DNA from: Hemileia vastatrix
Lineage: Eukaryota > Basidiomycota > Pucciniomycetes > Pucciniales > Zaghouaniaceae
Direction: 5' to 3'
DNA: 64,000 nt
Assembly: GCA_030280995.1 (NCBI GenBank)
Contig: JASXTE010000001.1
Coordinates: forward strand, 26,351,606-26,415,605
A model generated the notes under the pieces. It saw only the letters and a program-made list of their open reading frames with translations. It was not told where the DNA came from and made no database searches. Made by a program: the position numbers and the translations under genes. Positions 18,815-29,546 of this stretch are shown piece by piece; positions within the stretch are counted from its first letter, which is position 1, and every line of letters begins with the position of its first letter.

Positions 18815-20317
18815 TGTCAGGCTAAGGTCAAGTACAAGGACGTGAACTAGCTTGAATGGTCAGTTGTCTAGAAGATTTAAATGGTCCTATATGAATACTG
18901 TAGTATAAATCCAATAAGTAGTAAAATATAATCAAAATTTAAAGGTCTCAGTAATATAATTCTCACTAGTTTTATATATGGCTTACAATCTTTGTAGTTG
19001 GTAGAAAAATAGATTTTATAATTCAGATACTATTCAAAAGTCTTATAAAAGTACTAATTGATATGTATTGTAATTTGTTTGGTTATATTGGTTAATTGTA
19101 AATGATAAAGAATGTAGAAATACAACCCAAAAACCTCCTCCTTTTATACACACTGAGTTCCCCAATGATTCCCTTGATGTACCACCTAATACACAGTTAA
19201 TCACGCCTCTAAACAACTAATAGACATTCCCATCAACACTCCCAGTGATCCTTGATATAATTAGAAGAGTAACAACCGCCAAAATCCTGAAATAACAAGG
19301 GAAATCCATCAAAATTAAAGAAAAAGACAAAAAGAGAGTATATGCGTATAAAACAATAATATTAAGGACTAAAGGAGACTTTTTAAGGTTAATAATAGCT
19401 TAATAATAAGGGGGATTTACTATAGAAATAATGGGGCTAATCCTGACATTATACTACGTGAAATTCCCATTCAAAAATAACCAAAATTGACTGAGAAACC
19501 ACCCAAAAACTTAAAAAAGAGCGTGAGATGTGGGGTAACTACATGCAGTTCTTGGCAGGCGCTTGCACGGGTAAATCCTTGACTAAAATTAGGCGAGTTT
19601 AAGCGTGGTGATGAAATAAAGTGCCAAGAGTGAGGTTATTAATGAAATTAGTGCATATAAACAGGGTCAATGCATTATTAATTAAGCTAGGACACTAAAT
19701 AAGCGCCTGTCGCCTATTTTAGTGTGTTTCCCCACAGTGGGCGTAGAATGTGGGGTAATTATAGTGTGAAAAAGCTAACTTTTCTAAAAATGAAGCTATT
19801 CACACGGGAAAAAAAGCAGGCAGTATGTGGCCAGTACACAGAAGCCATTTCTGGCATAAAAAAACACCAAATTTGAAAAGTGTTATTTTTATGCATTTAA
19901 ATAGCCAAATCAATAGTTCTAAATGAGCCCAATTGATCTGTCAAAGCGCAATTTTGATATTCTCAATTTTATAGCGCATATAGTCAACTTTTAAGTGAAA
20001 TAAAGCGCATTTCTTGTTTTTTGCATAAAACAATGAATATAACAGCTTTAAGTGTACTTAAAAATTATGCAGCCTTATACTTAAGGTTCTTAAGATTACC
20101 CTAACATATTCCAACTTAATATTAAGTACATAAGACCTATAAAAGGTGGATATATGCGTGTATATAAGGTGTTATAATGGCATTTTTTGTGTATTATCAT
20201 AATTTTACTTATGTATACTATTTGTGTACTCTTATTTATTATTCCCATGTATAGTTCATGTGTTTAACATAACTTATAAGTACTTTTTACTCAGTCCTGG
20301 AGATATACAGGCTGACA
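18815..20317 (-). repeat. A1 5' LTR
   Basis: Near-identical partner of 10590-12090, followed by the ATCCT target duplication at 20318-20322. It would hold the promoter for minus-strand transcription. I did not find a single convincing TATA box to assign. Confidence 0.95.
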
Positions 20318-20322
20318 ATCCT

Positions 20323-20767
20323 CCTGATAAATACATATTTATTTCTTAACTACTATATATGGATGCCATGCTTAATCTCTTTTTGGCATTCATTTTTCCT
20401 TATTTATTTTTGTCTCACTAGCTGTTCCATCTCGGTCATCACTTTCCTTATAGATTTTTCCTTATTTTTCTTTTCCACTTGTCCCTAGTCCATCTATCAT
20501 TTGTCCCTTTAACTTAACTAACTACATAACATCCATCTTATCAGCCATAGGTAGGAAAGCCATCATGAACTCTTTCATACTTGTGAAAATTCAATTCTAG
20601 AATCCTTTGGTTCTCATTGGAGATCAGACCTATCTCAATTCAAGCCAAACAAGCTTTATTTGCAGAAAAACACCACTTTACTCTAAATCCATTGATAATA
20701 ACTTCATACGTTTTTGAAGAAATTAGGTATACTGAAAATTCAAAAATGCTTGAGATTTTTAAACAAC
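20323..20767. other. Unassigned insertion-site DNA between A1 and A2
   Basis: This was continuous with 10584 before A1 inserted and with 40152 before A2 inserted (CACCC target duplication). It is pyrimidine-rich at first. A 63-codon reading frame from 20617 runs out into the A2 LTR and is not convincing. Possibly more of the copia LTR or leader. Confidence 0.4.
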
Positions 20768-20772
20768 CACCC

Positions 20773-21764
20773 TGTCAAGCTGAGGTCAAGTACAAAGACG
20801 TGAACTAGCTTGAATGGTCAGTTTTCTAGAAGATTTTAATGGTCCTATATGAATACTGTAGTTTAAATCCAACATGTAGTAAAATATAATCAAAATTAAA
20901 GGTCTCAGTAATATCATTCTCACTATTTTTATATATGGCTTACAATATTTTTAGTTGGTAGAAAAATAGATTTTATAATTGAGATACTATTCAAAAGTCC
21001 TATAAAAGTACTAATTGATATTTATTGTAATTTATTTGGTTATATTGGTTAAATTGTAATGATTAAGAATGTAGAAACATGACTTAAAAACCTCCTCCTT
21101 TTATACACACTGAGTTCCCCAATGATTCCCTTGATGTACCACCCAATGCACAGTTAATGACGCCTCCAAACCACAAATAAACATTCCCATCAACATTCCC
21201 AGTAACCCATGACATGATTAGAAGAGTAAAAAACATCAAAATCCTGTATTAATAAGGAAAATCCATCAAAATTAAAGAATAAGATAAAAGAGAGTATATG
21301 CATATCAAACAATAATATAAAGGACTAAAGAGGAAATTTTTAAGGTTAATAATAGCTTAATAACAAGGGAGATTCACTGTAGAAACAATGGGGCTAATCC
21401 TGACATTATACTACGTGAAATTCCCATTCAAAAATACCCAATATTGACTGAGAAACCACCCAAAAACTCGAAAAAGAGCGTGAGATGTGAAGTAACTACA
21501 TGCAGTCCTTGGAAGGCGCTTGCACGGGTAAATCCTTGACTAAATTTTGTTGGATTTAAGCGTGGTAGTGAAATAAGGCGCCAAGAGTAAGGTTATTAAT
21601 GAAATTAGTGCATATAAACAAGGTCAATGCATTATTAATTAAGCTAGGACACTAAATAAGCGCCTGTCGCCCATTTTAGTGTGTTTCCCCACAGTGGGCG
21701 TAGAATGTGGGGTAATTATAGTGTGAAAAATCTAACTTTGCTAAAAATGAAGCTATTCACACGG
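20773..21764 (-). repeat. A2 3' LTR, first part
   Basis: Matches A1 LTR from its start to the CACACGG block, where gypsy B is inserted; the LTR resumes at 33429. The ACGG at 21761-21764 is duplicated at 33429-33432. Confidence 0.9.
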
Positions 21765-22862
21765 TATGGTAAGGTAAACTCTTACAGTCGCCTTGCTGTA
21801 AGAAGAATCCAGAGGAGATGTGTGGATTTAGTGGAAAACCCCGTCCTTCCAATAAAAATAACAAAATGGGAATTCTAAATCACTAAGCTAACCAGTCTAC
21901 TTGGATCTGATTGATAAAAATAATGAAACTCTAAAATATTTAACGCTTATTGAGATTTAAAGAATGTGGCTGTTGAGAAAAGAAATACTGATAACAACAA
22001 TTAAGGTGTACCAGTGAAAGATCTGAAAAGATTGACTTTTATGTTTTTATAATAATTTGAATTTTTATGAGACAGCAATAATCAAGTCCCAGTGATGAAG
22101 ACCTTTCTAAAGATACCCTGTATGAAGTGTGATTTAAATTGTTGAGTAGTATTTCTAAAATGTTATATATAAAATATAAAGTTATAAGGGTATTACAATT
22201 TATTTAATTTGTTGAGTAATTAAAAATGAGACTGTGGTGGTTAAAGATTAAGCTGTATGTTGTCTGATTGTATGATGATCCCCAATTTCGAGTCTGAGAG
22301 GCTCTTAAGTATACCTAGTCACCTGCCTAAGTTTCCCCTCCAGAGCTCAGCCAGAGCCTATCCGGAGCCCGTATGGAGTCAAAGCGGAGTCCGTCTGGAC
22401 TCAATTAGAGCCTTTAAAACTATAATAAAAAATCTAGAAGAATTACACATAATAGAACCACTTCCCCTTTACATTCCAAACTAATTTTCGTAGTCTGCGC
22501 AGCTCTAATCACCCCGTTAAAATTCATCAAAGTTAAGTAATTTCTAAAAACGTAAATATTTCTATAAATCTTTAAAATTCATTTAAAAATATAAGAAAAA
22601 TAGTAAAAATTCTGGAAAAATTTCCCAAGGTTCTTGAGTGACTCGACTTGATACTTATAAATTATTCAGACCGTAAAAATAAGTTTTCTCTGTAAAATAA
22701 ATTGTTTTCGCGTAGGCATTTGCTTTTAACCAATTTCTTCATATTTAAAACTCAAATAAATTAAATAAATCCCTTTTTAAAATAATAACATCGTCAATCT
22801 TTACGCGCTGTAATAACTCCATTTACGTACTTAGGTGCCATACTAAACTTTAGGCTACCACA
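21765..22862 (-). repeat. Gypsy B 3' LTR
   Basis: Plus-strand ends are TATGGTAAGG and GGCTACCACA; on the coding strand it begins TGTGGTAGCC. A hairpin (CTTACAG...CTGTAAG) lies near 21778-21799. It differs from the 5' LTR mainly by lacking one 22-bp unit of the GGAGTC repeat near 22370. Confidence 0.9.
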
Positions 22863-22875
22863 TCCTCCCTCCAAT
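22863..22875 (-). promoter_or_regulatory. Gypsy B polypurine tract
   Basis: On the coding strand TTGGAGGGAGGA directly precedes the TGTGG start of the 3' LTR. This is the classic position and composition of the primer for plus-strand DNA synthesis. Confidence 0.75.
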
Positions 22876-23500
22876 TGAGAATGTCCCCATTCGTAAAACT
22901 TTGCATAAGTGATTGAGCAATTCCAAAAGAATTATCTTTTATAATAAAATAATTTGATAAATTTGTTTTAGCTGGTCTTTTTTTTAATTTTTTAAAATAA
23001 AAATGTTGTTTCTTTCTTCTCTGGCTTGATATAACATAAAATAAAATAAATCTTGTGATGATTCCACTTCTGAGAGCAAGGTTTGAATCCCTTATGACTC
23101 CCATTAACCAGTCTTCCTTCTTGTCACAGCATTGAGAGAGTGGATCTTCCAATGAGCCGAATACTCCTGATTCCAACCTCATAGGGCCCCCCCTGAGCCG
23201 AATTCTATGATTCCAATCTTGCCATAAAATCCTCCAAGCTTCACACCAAAAAAAAATGGCCTAACTATGAGGCACTAAAAAAATCATTCCCTAAAATCCA
23301 ACTACCATCCTAACTTCTGATTCCTTCATCACAATTTTCAAACTTTGCTATGCAGCAAACCCATAAAATACTTTTGCCAGGCTTCCAATAATAATATTAA
23401 CTTTAAACCATGTTGAAGCGCCACAAATTTCACCTAATTAACCATTATGCTTTCCTTAGCATCATCACCACCTAGAATTTTAACCTCCTAAAGCTTATCA
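22876..23500. other. Start of the B 3' region, no gene supported
   Basis: Mixed-composition DNA between the polypurine tract and the hairpin repeats. A 110-codon minus-strand frame (22850-23182) overlaps the LTR edge and shows no recognisable domain. I treat it as noncoding. Confidence 0.4.
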
Positions 23501-23527
23501 GCACCCAATTCCAGAAATAATTGAATA

Positions 23528-24225
23528 ACCAGTTTAGAGTCTTAGTGGACATTGATAAATTAAAAGATTGAATTGAGTTATCCAAACAAGATTGACATTC
23601 CAGTTTAAAGTCTTGGTAGACCAAACATATAATAAATTGCCAGTTTATGGTCTTGGTGGACCAAAGATCGTTTAAGTGCATAAATAACTTGAAATATTCC
23701 TAAGTAAGGCCTAGGCTTGACCAAAGATTGAATAAACTTGATAATCCAGTTTAATGTCATAGTGGACCAAACATTTGATTGACAAGTAATCCAGTATAAG
23801 GCCATAGTGGACCAATGAATGTTGAATTATCCTGCAGATATTAATTTTCCAGTTTAAAGTCATAGTGGACTAAAACAATGAATGAACTACCAGTTTAAAG
23901 TCATGGTGGACCAAATATTTGATCAATAAGAAATCCAGTTTAAGGTCATGGTGGACCCAAGAACATGATAATAGTCCAGTTTAAGGTCTTGGTGGACCTA
24001 ACATTTGATAACACTCCAGTTTAAGGTCTTGGTGGACCTAACATTTGATAACACTCCAGTTTAAGGTCTCGGTGGACCTAACAACTCCAATAAAAAATCT
24101 TTAATGAAAGTCTTGAAAATTAGCCAGTTTAAAGTCTTGGAGGACTAACAGCTCCAAAATTTGTATAAAAAACCTTAAAGAATGTTTTGAACAGTAGCCA
24201 GTTTAAAGTCTTGGAGGACCAACAG
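23528..24225 (-). repeat. About 14 hairpin repeats in the B 3' region
   Basis: A ~27-nt motif, CCAGTTTAARGTCTTGGTGG followed by ACC, recurs with spacers of 10-50 nt; three copies near 23976, 24016 and 24056 are at an exact 40-bp period. A further copy lies near 24916. Most copies contain a 4-5 bp stem with a 6-nt loop (GGTC-TTGGTG-GACC; AGTC-TTGGAG-GACT). Related stems with other base pairs occur at 25313-25570, inside pol, and in the leader of the same element. Confidence 0.8.
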
Positions 24226-24239
24226 CTATCTTGAAGTAA

Positions 24240-25250
24240 AATCCTGTAGGTATTTAACTCCCCTAGACCCTATTTCCTGTCTAAACTAAATGAATAAAAC
24301 TAAAAAGAATGAAGACTGAAAAATAAAACTAAGAAATATAATAATAATTTTGATTTAATTAATTAATTTTTAATTTTTAATTTTTTTTTATTTTATTATT
24401 TTATTTTTATTTATTTTTTTTAATTTAAATTTTTTTTTTTTTTTTAAATTTAAAATAAAAGATTTTAGAAAAGATAGTTTTGAAATAAAAGTTAAAGTTT
24501 AATTTTTAAAGAAAGATAAACGAGTGTGAAAAGAAAGATAAAAAAAGTAATAAAAAAAGAATTATCAAAATTAAAATTTCTAAAAAAGATGCCCCCCAGC
24601 CATTTGATGAGCCGTACCCTCGACATCATACCCACATCCAAGTGCAACTTGATGTGGTTACACAATTTTGAGAAATTAAAAAGAAAAGAAAATAAATGAA
24701 AGTTTTTAGAAGATAATTTTATAATGATGATCACTGGGTGGGCTACCTCCAATTTATAAAAATGATTAGAGACCACCAGTAAGCATCACCTTTGCAATAA
24801 TTTATAATATATATTAAAGAAAAGAAATCACAATCTAACATAAAAAAATCAAAAACAAAATAAAATAAAAAGAATCTTGAATCCAGCATTGAGAGCTGTG
24901 TCTCTTGATTCGTTCCAGTTTATAGTCTTAGTGGACTTCCTATAATTAAAAGTCAAAGCCAGGATTCAACTAGAAACAGGGAAAATTTTGGAAACAAACA
25001 TTATGGGGTAATTGTGTATAGAGCAGCCAGCCCATCAATTACCCCCACACTTGCCAATATTAAATTAAGAAGGTTCCCCTGTGAAAAATTCTTCCAATAA
25101 AATTTTAAAATTTTCCAACACTATCTTCACCCATATTTTAAGAATTTTAAATTTTGAAAATTTCCAAGAAAGTTTTCTTGCATTTGGTTAAGTTTCATCA
25201 AAGTTTCGTTGCCCATATGAAGTGTAACGACAGTAAAGTATTTTTGATAA
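24240..25250. other. Rest of the B 3' region, AT-rich
   Basis: A/T-rich DNA with T- and A-runs (24340-24480). One 94-codon minus-strand frame (24492-24776) has no recognisable domain, and one more hairpin motif lies near 24916. No gene is supported. Confidence 0.4.
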
Positions 25251-25312
25251 AAAAAAAGATAGTCTATCATCGTTGCAGAGGTTGATAAGATTTTTTTTTT
25301 AAAAAAAAACAT

Positions 25313-25570
25313 CATAGTTTATCCTCATTGAGGAGGAATCCATAAAATTTCATAAATGTCATAGTTTATCCTCATTGCGGAGAAATCCATAAAATTTTGT
25401 AAATGTCATAGTTTATCCTCATTGCGGAGGTTAATAAAATTTGATAAATGTCATAGTTTATCCTCATTGCGGAGGGATCCATAAACTTTCGTCGATATCA
25501 TAGTTTATCCTCGTTGCAGAGGAACCCATAAAATTTCATAAATGTCATAGTTTATCCTCATTGCGGAGGA
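25313..25570 (-). repeat. Six 47-bp tandem hairpin repeats at the end of pol
   Basis: Units start at about 25313, 25360, 25407, 25452, 25499 and 25546 (CATAGTTTATCCTCATTGCG, then GAGG). Each contains TCCTC-ATTGCG-GAGGA or a close variant, a 5-bp stem with a 6-nt loop. The last unit overlaps the 3' end of the integrase frame, whose final residues (LRNEDKL) are encoded by the repeat. Confidence 0.85.
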
Positions 25571-28500
25571 AGACTTTGGCACTCCTGGTGCCTCTAGGAT
25601 AGAACCGTTTCACTTGATCAGCCGCTACCCTCTTCTTCAATACTACTCCATCCAACTCTTCTAGCACATATGAACCTCCAGAAACTTGCTCCTTAACTTT
25701 ATACGGTCCATTCCACCTATCTGCAAACATTTTCCCCCATTGACTCTCTAGACTTCTATGATACACCAGAACCATATCACCTGGGTTCAAAGGTTTCCTT
25801 AATCGATGTGCCAACCGCTCATCCCAATATCTGACTGATTGATTTCGGATCTTCATCATCCGCGAATATGCCTTTTCTAAATATTCTTCTTTCTTTTCTA
25901 GCTGCATCATTCTTGCACACAATAATTCATCTGTAGTTTTGACCGTGTCCCAGTCAACTCCAAGATATGATTCAGCTTCTAAATCAACCGGTAAAACTGC
26001 TTTCTGTCCAAAAACAAGTTCATAAGGTGAAAATACGGTCGTCCTTTTGGCAGTGATTCGATCAGCAAATAAAACTAAAGGTAAATAGTGCCTCCACTTT
26101 TCGGCACTTGTCCCACACATTTTAACTAAAGCATCCTTAATAACTTGATGCCCTCTTTCAACCATGCCTTCAGCTTCAGGATAATATGGGGTTGCTACCC
26201 TAACCTTTGATCCAACTTTCAATACGGCCTCTTTAAACTCTGTCCCAAATTCAGGACCTCCATCTACCGTCACCAACTTCATCACCCCATACCTATATAC
26301 CCAATTATTCAACAAAAATTCTGCCACATTTTTGGCAGTTAAATTAATAAGAGGCGATGCCTCTACCCAACCAGATAAATCATCTCTGGCCACAATTAAA
26401 TATTTATACCGTCCCTCTTTTATATGAACGGCATCTAAACTAACTCTCCCAAAGAGCGTATATTCACCGGTCGCGCGTCCAGGTTCTTTTGGCCTTAAAT
26501 AACTTTGTCTTTGACATTCTTCGCATGAATGAACCCACTGTTTAACAGCCATCTTCATGCCAGGCCACCAAAATTGATCAGAAATTCTTCTAAAAGTTTC
26601 TCCAACGCCTCTATGCCCGAGATCTTCATGCAGTGATTTCAAAACTAATTCTTGCCCCTTCTGTTGAGTTAAAACTACTTGAGGATTTGGATACCTTCTC
26701 CTCATTAAATGTTGACCAGATAGGTAAAACGTAGATGACTTCCTCTTGATAGCCACCCATTCATCGTCTTAACAATCTTCTGGCCTCTCTAAAGTCAACA
26801 AATATTTGACTAACAAAAAATAAAAACCAGTCTGACCCCAGACTTCATCTTGAAAATCGATTAATATAACATCAATAGGGACTTCTCTATCACCAATATC
26901 ACCTGCACATGAATGAGCCAATAATCTTTTACCCCTAAATAAATCTTTAATCGAGCCATGTCAACTTTTTTCTTCTGAACCTTTGGATCCTTCGTAAACC
27001 GTATTTGAAAATACCTCTTTCTCTTTATCCACCCTTTTATTTAAGTTCTCTAATTCTCCAACATATACACCTTTCCTTAATTTACTACTATCCCACACTA
27101 CTAATCCATCTTCCTCTACAAACACCACATCTTCTTCTACCCCCTTTCTACCAAGTTTATCTACACCTTTTCTAACACCTTTATTAACATAAAAACTATT
27201 TTCCAGTTTAACCTCTTGGTGGAGATCATCATCACCATAATCTAAATACAATAGTCCTGCCAGTTTAACCTCATGGGGGAGGTATGGAAAGTTTTCAGCT
27301 CCTTTAGTGCTGGCTTTGATAATAGGTATATCTTCATCGAACTCTTCTGAGTCTGAATCATCTTCAGTGGGTGGTCTCCTTGATAAACCATCTGGCATAG
27401 TAAAAGTTTTTCCAGGCTTATGACCTAAATCAAACAAAAAATGTTGAATAAAAGCTACCCATCTCGTCATGGGTGCATTTGGTAAACTTGGGGAATTAAT
27501 CATCTGGATTAACAATTTCGCATCCACTTGCAACTCAAAATGTTGCCCCCACAAAATATGCTGAAGTTTCTTCAGTATTTTTGCCACACCACATAATTCT
27601 GATTTTGGTTGAGAATATCTTGATTCGACCCAAGTAAATACTACAGATTCATACCTAACTGGCCTGATGTAACCAGCTTTATCCATCTGAGACAAAACCG
27701 CCCCAGCTGCAACCTGACTTGAATCTACTACTAAATAAATTCTGCCAGCATCTTTTCCATAATCCAACTTGTGCAGGACTAAATCATTCCCCACAACCTC
27801 CTTCAACTTCACAAAAGCCTTCTCACACTCTTCATCCCACTCCCAGTCTGCATCCTTTCTTGTTAACCGTCTCAATGGAGCTGCCAATGAAGAAAAGTCC
27901 TTGATAAACATTCTAACATATACGCAAATAATTAAAAACCCTCTAAATTCGGTCGTATTCTTGGGTCTTGGCCAGGACTGAATTTTGTTAACTTTCTTCT
28001 TGGACATAATCCTACCCTCTCTACATACCACATGGCCTAATATTTCTAAGGCTGGCACACAACATGAAAATTTTGAACGTGAAATAGTTAAACCAGCCTC
28101 TTCAATTCGAAACAAGATTCTTTCTAATGAAATTGCAAACTCCCAAATGAATTTGCGTATCCCGGGATTCTCTTCCAACACCTGGTTATCATAGTCAGTT
28201 GTTGGTCCCTTAATTCCTCCATCATCTATAAAGATTCCAGCATATTGTGGAATTTCGTCTTGAAGGATCCAAGCCATCTGAGCCTGATAAACTGCAACTG
28301 AATTTGTTGCTCCTTGAGGTAATCTTGTTAACTGTAAACGTCCTAGTGGTGTATCAAATGTAGTGAGAGGCCTTGAGTCCAGATGTAACTCTCTCTCATC
28401 ATATACACCCATAATATCTCCCAAAACATAACACACTCTCCCTGCAAACGCTTCAACAAACTCCTCAGCACTAGGCGGTATCCCAGCATCCTTTATTGTA

Positions 28501-29336
28501 ACCCTATTTAATTCCCTAAGATCATGAAAAACTCTAAGCTTGCCATTTGGTTTCTTGATACAAAATACCGGACTAGAATAACTTGACGTTGATTGATCAT
28601 ACAGTCCAGTGCATATCCGTTCTCTGACAACTTCAATATAGGCTTCTTCTAATGCAGCCGGAATAGGAATCGGTTTCTTCTGCCACGGTTCATGACATAC
28701 CACAGGAATCTTGTAAGGCTCCCCATAGGAATGCTTCAACACACCCCTCTCCTCTTCTACAAAAGCAATGGCCTTCTCTCGCATGACCATCACATCCAAC
28801 AACAACTTCTTCTCTTCTCCAGACAACCAACCATCAGGTCCAAAATTAACAACACCCAGTCTCTCAAAAGTGATTCTTGACATCTCAGAAAATTCAGGCG
28901 GATTCTTTACCAAGGGACTTTCATAAGGATCTCTTGATAACCTTGGTCTTCTCAAGGGTGGATTTAATTTGGAAGGTAGCAGTTCATTAATTGGTCGAAC
29001 TTTATTTGCTACTTTCTTATATTTGGCAGCATCCACATCTAAATAAGCTTGAGGTAAAACATTTACTTTTGTTTTTCCATTAAAAATTTCATCAAATGAA
29101 TCTTCTTCAACGTCAGAATCGGAATAAGAAAAATTAGAAAAATATTTTATTTCATTTTTAAATTTTACCCTTTTCTCCTTTCCCTCGTCTAGATTTTTTA
29201 TCAGATTTTGATGTGATTTTTGAAGTTTACCCTCTTGCTGGAGGTCCGGAATAGAAGGAGATACTTGCAGTTTAACCTCTTGCTGGAGGTCATTAAACAT
29301 ACCCTTCCAATTTTTATCCAACCTAATTTGGCCCAT
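25545..29336 (-). pseudogene. Gypsy B pol: RT, RNase H, integrase (two nonsense codons)
   Basis: One continuous minus-strand frame is interrupted only by TGA at 26961-26963 and TAA near 26772. The RT has the SPVFCIKKPNGKLRVFHDLR and LPQGATNS blocks and the FIDDGG active-site form (near 28225) seen in many basidiomycete gypsy elements. RNase H follows (VVDSSQVAAGAVLSQ, SKSELC-like QPKSELCGV, MPDGLSRRPP). Integrase has H-H-C-C (HEDLGHRG...CEECQRQS, 26690-26510) and the catalytic residues D (LDAVHIKEG), D (VTVDGGPEF) and E (GMVERGHQ). The N-terminal region carries the repeated peptide DLQQEVKLQ / DLQQEGKLQ / DLHQEVKLE, encoded by copies of the hairpin motif. No chromodomain is visible. The ~200 codons' worth of DNA between gag and this frame (29337-29546) contains further stops. 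Confidence 0.88.
27205..29295 (-). repeat. Four hairpin motifs inside gypsy B pol
   Basis: Copies near 27205-27225, 27261-27283, 29225-29245 and 29268-29290 read AGTTTAACCTCTTGCTGGAG and variants. The stem here is ACCTC/GAGGT, base pairs different from the GGTC/GACC stems of the 3' region. They encode the L-x-Q-E-V-K-L peptide. Confidence 0.7.
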
Positions 29337-29546
29337 TTTGCCTTTTTCACCATTTTTAAATTTAATAGTAAAAACAGGGTAAATCCAATAAACATGTAGA
29401 AAAGTCCAAAACGTATTTGCACTCCAAAGTAATATTAACAGAAAATAATTGAGAATCCACTTGAATTATCTCCAAGTGAGCTGACCTATTGCAATCTGGG
29501 ATCTCATCCTGAGGAGAGATTACAACATTAGAGTGATCAGCCCCTG

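Larger units (their letters stand above)
10590..20317 (-). mobile_element. Complete Ty3/gypsy chromovirus-like element A1
   Basis: The element has two LTRs of 1501 and 1503 bp, each TGTCAGGC...GGCTGACA, flanked by an exact 5-bp target duplication (ATCCT at 10585-10589 and 20318-20322). It encodes one uninterrupted gag-pol frame on the minus strand plus a nested ORF in gag. By eye the LTRs differ by one substitution and two single-A indels, so insertion is very recent. It is the only element in the window with all parts apparently intact. It could supply functions to its broken relatives A2 (20773-40146) and A-prime (47480-52735). Confidence 0.95.

Noticed and set aside
22850..23182. 110-codon minus-strand gene
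   Set aside because: It overlaps the LTR edge and polypurine tract of gypsy B, has no domain, and has no homologue in the related B2 pieces.
23528..24225. CRISPR-like array of direct repeats
   Set aside because: Spacers vary in length and are partly repeated, the repeats lie in a eukaryotic retrotransposon 3' region, and no cas gene is present.
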